This document shows positions 62,697-64,000 of a stretch of DNA of 64,000 nucleotides, piece after piece. The stretch spans positions 4,402,001 to 4,466,000 of the forward strand of contig OZ257137.1 of assembly GCA_965279115.1 (NCBI GenBank). The letters run 5' to 3'. Source of the DNA: JAEUOS01 sp965279115. GTDB taxonomy: Bacteria > Pseudomonadota > Gammaproteobacteria > Burkholderiales > JAEUOS01. How positions within the stretch are numbered: position 1 is the first letter of the stretch; each line of letters starts with the position of its first letter. Under the pieces are notes generated by a model that worked only from the letters and a program-made list of their open reading frames with translations, made no database searches and was not told the origin of the DNA. The translations under genes were made by a program, and so were the position numbers.

Positions 62697-63593
62697 CTAC
62701 GTGGAGGAGTTCAGGCGGACACCGCCGGATACGTCGCCAATCGCGTCGACCACGCGATTGCTGATCTGGTTGTCGTAGCCGAGCGCGGCGCCCAGGCCGA
62801 ACGAGGCCAGCGGCCCGGCGGCGTTGAGCGAGGCGACGCCGAGTTCTCGGGCACGCTCGACATAGAGCACGATGTCCTTGGTCATCAGCTTGCCGGTGAG
62901 GCCACCCTCGAGATAGTCGCCACGCGCGATGTGCGGAAAGCGGTTGAGTGTCGCGAAGTTCACGCCGCTGCTGCTGTTGAGCACCTCGAGCAGGCGCTGC
63001 AGGTCCAGCCCCGCCTTCTTGCCGGCGACCATCACCTCGGCCGTGGCAGCGAGACTCACCGCATTGAGAAAGTTGTTGAGCAGCTTGGTGGTGTGCCCAG
63101 CGCCGCTTGCGCCCATGTACACCACCTTCGCGGAAAACGGCGCGAACACCGGGGCCAGTTGCGCAACCTGTGCTTCGTCGCCGCCCACCATCAAGGTGAG
63201 CGTGCCCTTTTGCGCGGCGGCCGCGCCGCCGGAGATGCCGGCGTCGATGTAGTGCGCGCCTTTGGCCTGGTACAGCCCGGCCAGGCGGGTGGTTGAACTC
63301 ACCGCGGCGGTGCTCAAGTCCACCACCACCTGGCCCGCGCGTGCGTGGGCCAAGAGGCCCTGGGGACCATCGACCACCTGCTCGACGACATGGCTGTCCG
63401 GCAGGGAAAGCAGGATCACGTCGCACCGCGCCGCGATGTCGGCCAGGTCGCGCGCGGCGATGGCGCCGCATGCATCGGCGCGGCCCGGCACCGGGTCGTG
63501 CCCCAGCACCTGATGGCCGGCATCGACCAGGCGGCGGGTGATGCGCCCGCCCATGTTGCCGAGGCCGACAAAACCGATCGGCGCCTTGCTCAT
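62697..63593 (-). CDS. NAD(P)-dependent beta-hydroxyacid dehydrogenase, second copy
   Basis: 298 residues from the ATG at 63593 (an ATG two codons upstream is possible). FVGLGNMGGRITRRLVDAGH is the NAD motif, DAGISGGAAAAQKGTLTLMV the substrate signature, and TTKLLNNFLNAVSLAA holds the catalytic lysine. It is clearly distinct from the copy at 60308, so they are not a recent duplication. Probably one reduces and the other oxidises related hydroxyacids, or they have different specificities (inference). Confidence 0.9.
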   Translation of the reverse strand: MSKAPIGFVGLGNMGGRITRRLVDAGHQVLGHDPVPGRADACGAIAARDLADIAARCDVILLSLPDSHVVEQVVDGPQGLLAHARAGQVVVDLSTAAVSSTTRLAGLYQAKGAHYIDAGISGGAAAAQKGTLTLMVGGDEAQVAQLAPVFAPFSAKVVYMGASGAGHTTKLLNNFLNAVSLAATAEVMVAGKKAGLDLQRLLEVLNSSSGVNFATLNRFPHIARGDYLEGGLTGKLMTKDIVLYVERARELGVASLNAAGPLASFGLGAALGYDNQISNRVVDAIGDVSGGVRLNSST

Positions 63594-63719
63594 GTGCATG
63601 CCCTGGGGCGGTGAATGTGCATTGTTGTCTCCTTTGTGGTCATGGAGTGCGCATGATCTTCCCACACCGGCCTGTGGTGCAACTCTGCGCGCGGGATGTC
63701 GTGAGGTTGGCAGGCCCGC

Positions 63720-64000
63720 TCAGTTGACGGGCCGATCCGCGCCGAGCGTCTTGATGCCGGCGGAGAACAGCTCTTGCTGCTTTTTCAGGTAGGCCGCGTA
63801 TTCGTCCGGACCGAGCAGCCGGATTTCGGCGCCGAAGGTGGCCAGGCTGCCGGCGATCTGGTCGCCGCTTTTCTCCGCAACCTTTTTGGCGGCCGCGTAA
63901 ATGGCGTCCACCACCTCGCGGGGCGTGCCCTTGGGTGCGGAGATGCCGTAGAGCGTGGGGCTGCCCAGGTTGTAGCCCAGTTCCCGGAAGGTCGGTACGT
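63720..64000 (-). CDS. Bug-family (TctC) substrate-binding protein, C-terminal part (5' end beyond window)
   Basis: The reverse-strand frame reads into the window from the right edge as VPTFRELGYNLGSPTLYGIS and APKGTPREVVDAIYAAAKKV, then a C-terminal helix to the stop at 63720. The VPTF-ELGYN and KGTPREVVDAI pattern is that of the last third of Bug proteins. Upstream half not visible. Confidence 0.85.
   Translation of the reverse strand, partial: VPTFRELGYNLGSPTLYGISAPKGTPREVVDAIYAAAKKVAEKSGDQIAGSLATFGAEIRLLGPDEYAAYLKKQQELFSAGIKTLGADRPVN

Overview
The window is GC-rich DNA, with dense, mostly short-gapped operons, from a betaproteobacterium, most likely in or near the Burkholderiales. The evidence is ten Bug-type (TctC) tricarboxylate-transporter solute receptors, a complete periplasmic nitrate reductase locus, a PEP-CTERM protein, Betaproteobacteria-style aromatic and CoA-thioester catabolism, and a type I electron-transfer flavoprotein. 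No tRNA, rRNA, CRISPR array, insertion sequence or phage gene was seen. No gap without a gene exceeds about 300 bases; the longest is 37044-37337.

Layout. 1-7541 is housekeeping: moaC (3' end cut off), a periplasmic M48 protease, ChrB, TusA, valyl-tRNA synthetase and a DUF3108 protein. 7632-13440 holds acyl-CoA genes: an acyl-CoA synthetase, a crotonase, a TetR regulator and a 2,4-dienoyl-CoA reductase/dienoyl-CoA isomerase pair ending in a MarR regulator. 13536-23186 looks like a phenylpropanoid side-chain operon (Bug receptor, crotonase, feruloyl-CoA synthase, 4-hydroxybenzoyl-CoA-type thioesterase, acyl-CoA dehydrogenase, amidohydrolase, second Bug receptor, FAD monooxygenase) behind a palindromic MarR-type operator. 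23205-28084 has a Wzy/O-antigen-ligase-like protein and a reverse-strand VOC-Bug-CMD aromatic operon. 28149-35708 carries an FKBP, a PEP-CTERM protein and napDAGHBC, with napF divergent across an FNR-like box. 35739-43443 has hmgA, etfBA with an acyl-CoA dehydrogenase, a DNA glycosylase, a spermidine-synthase-like protein and an MFS carrier.

43506-64000 is an accessory transport and catabolism island: seven of the ten Bug receptors, one ABC-type receptor, a complete TRAP transporter, a split TPP decarboxylase, two alpha/beta hydrolases, two beta-hydroxyacid dehydrogenases and a cupin.

The most striking object is the gene at 57675-59282. It looks like two genes split by a stop, but the frame is continuous through one in-frame TGA (57963-57965). 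Reading that TGA as selenocysteine gives the motif U-G-S-C at residues 97-100, the signature of the UGSC (seleno)protein family. A perfect 8-bp hairpin begins 11 bases after the TGA, where a bacterial SECIS element is expected. The gene lies directly behind a TRAP transporter. Its C-terminal domain recurs at 43506-44981, fused there to a thioredoxin-like CxxC domain.
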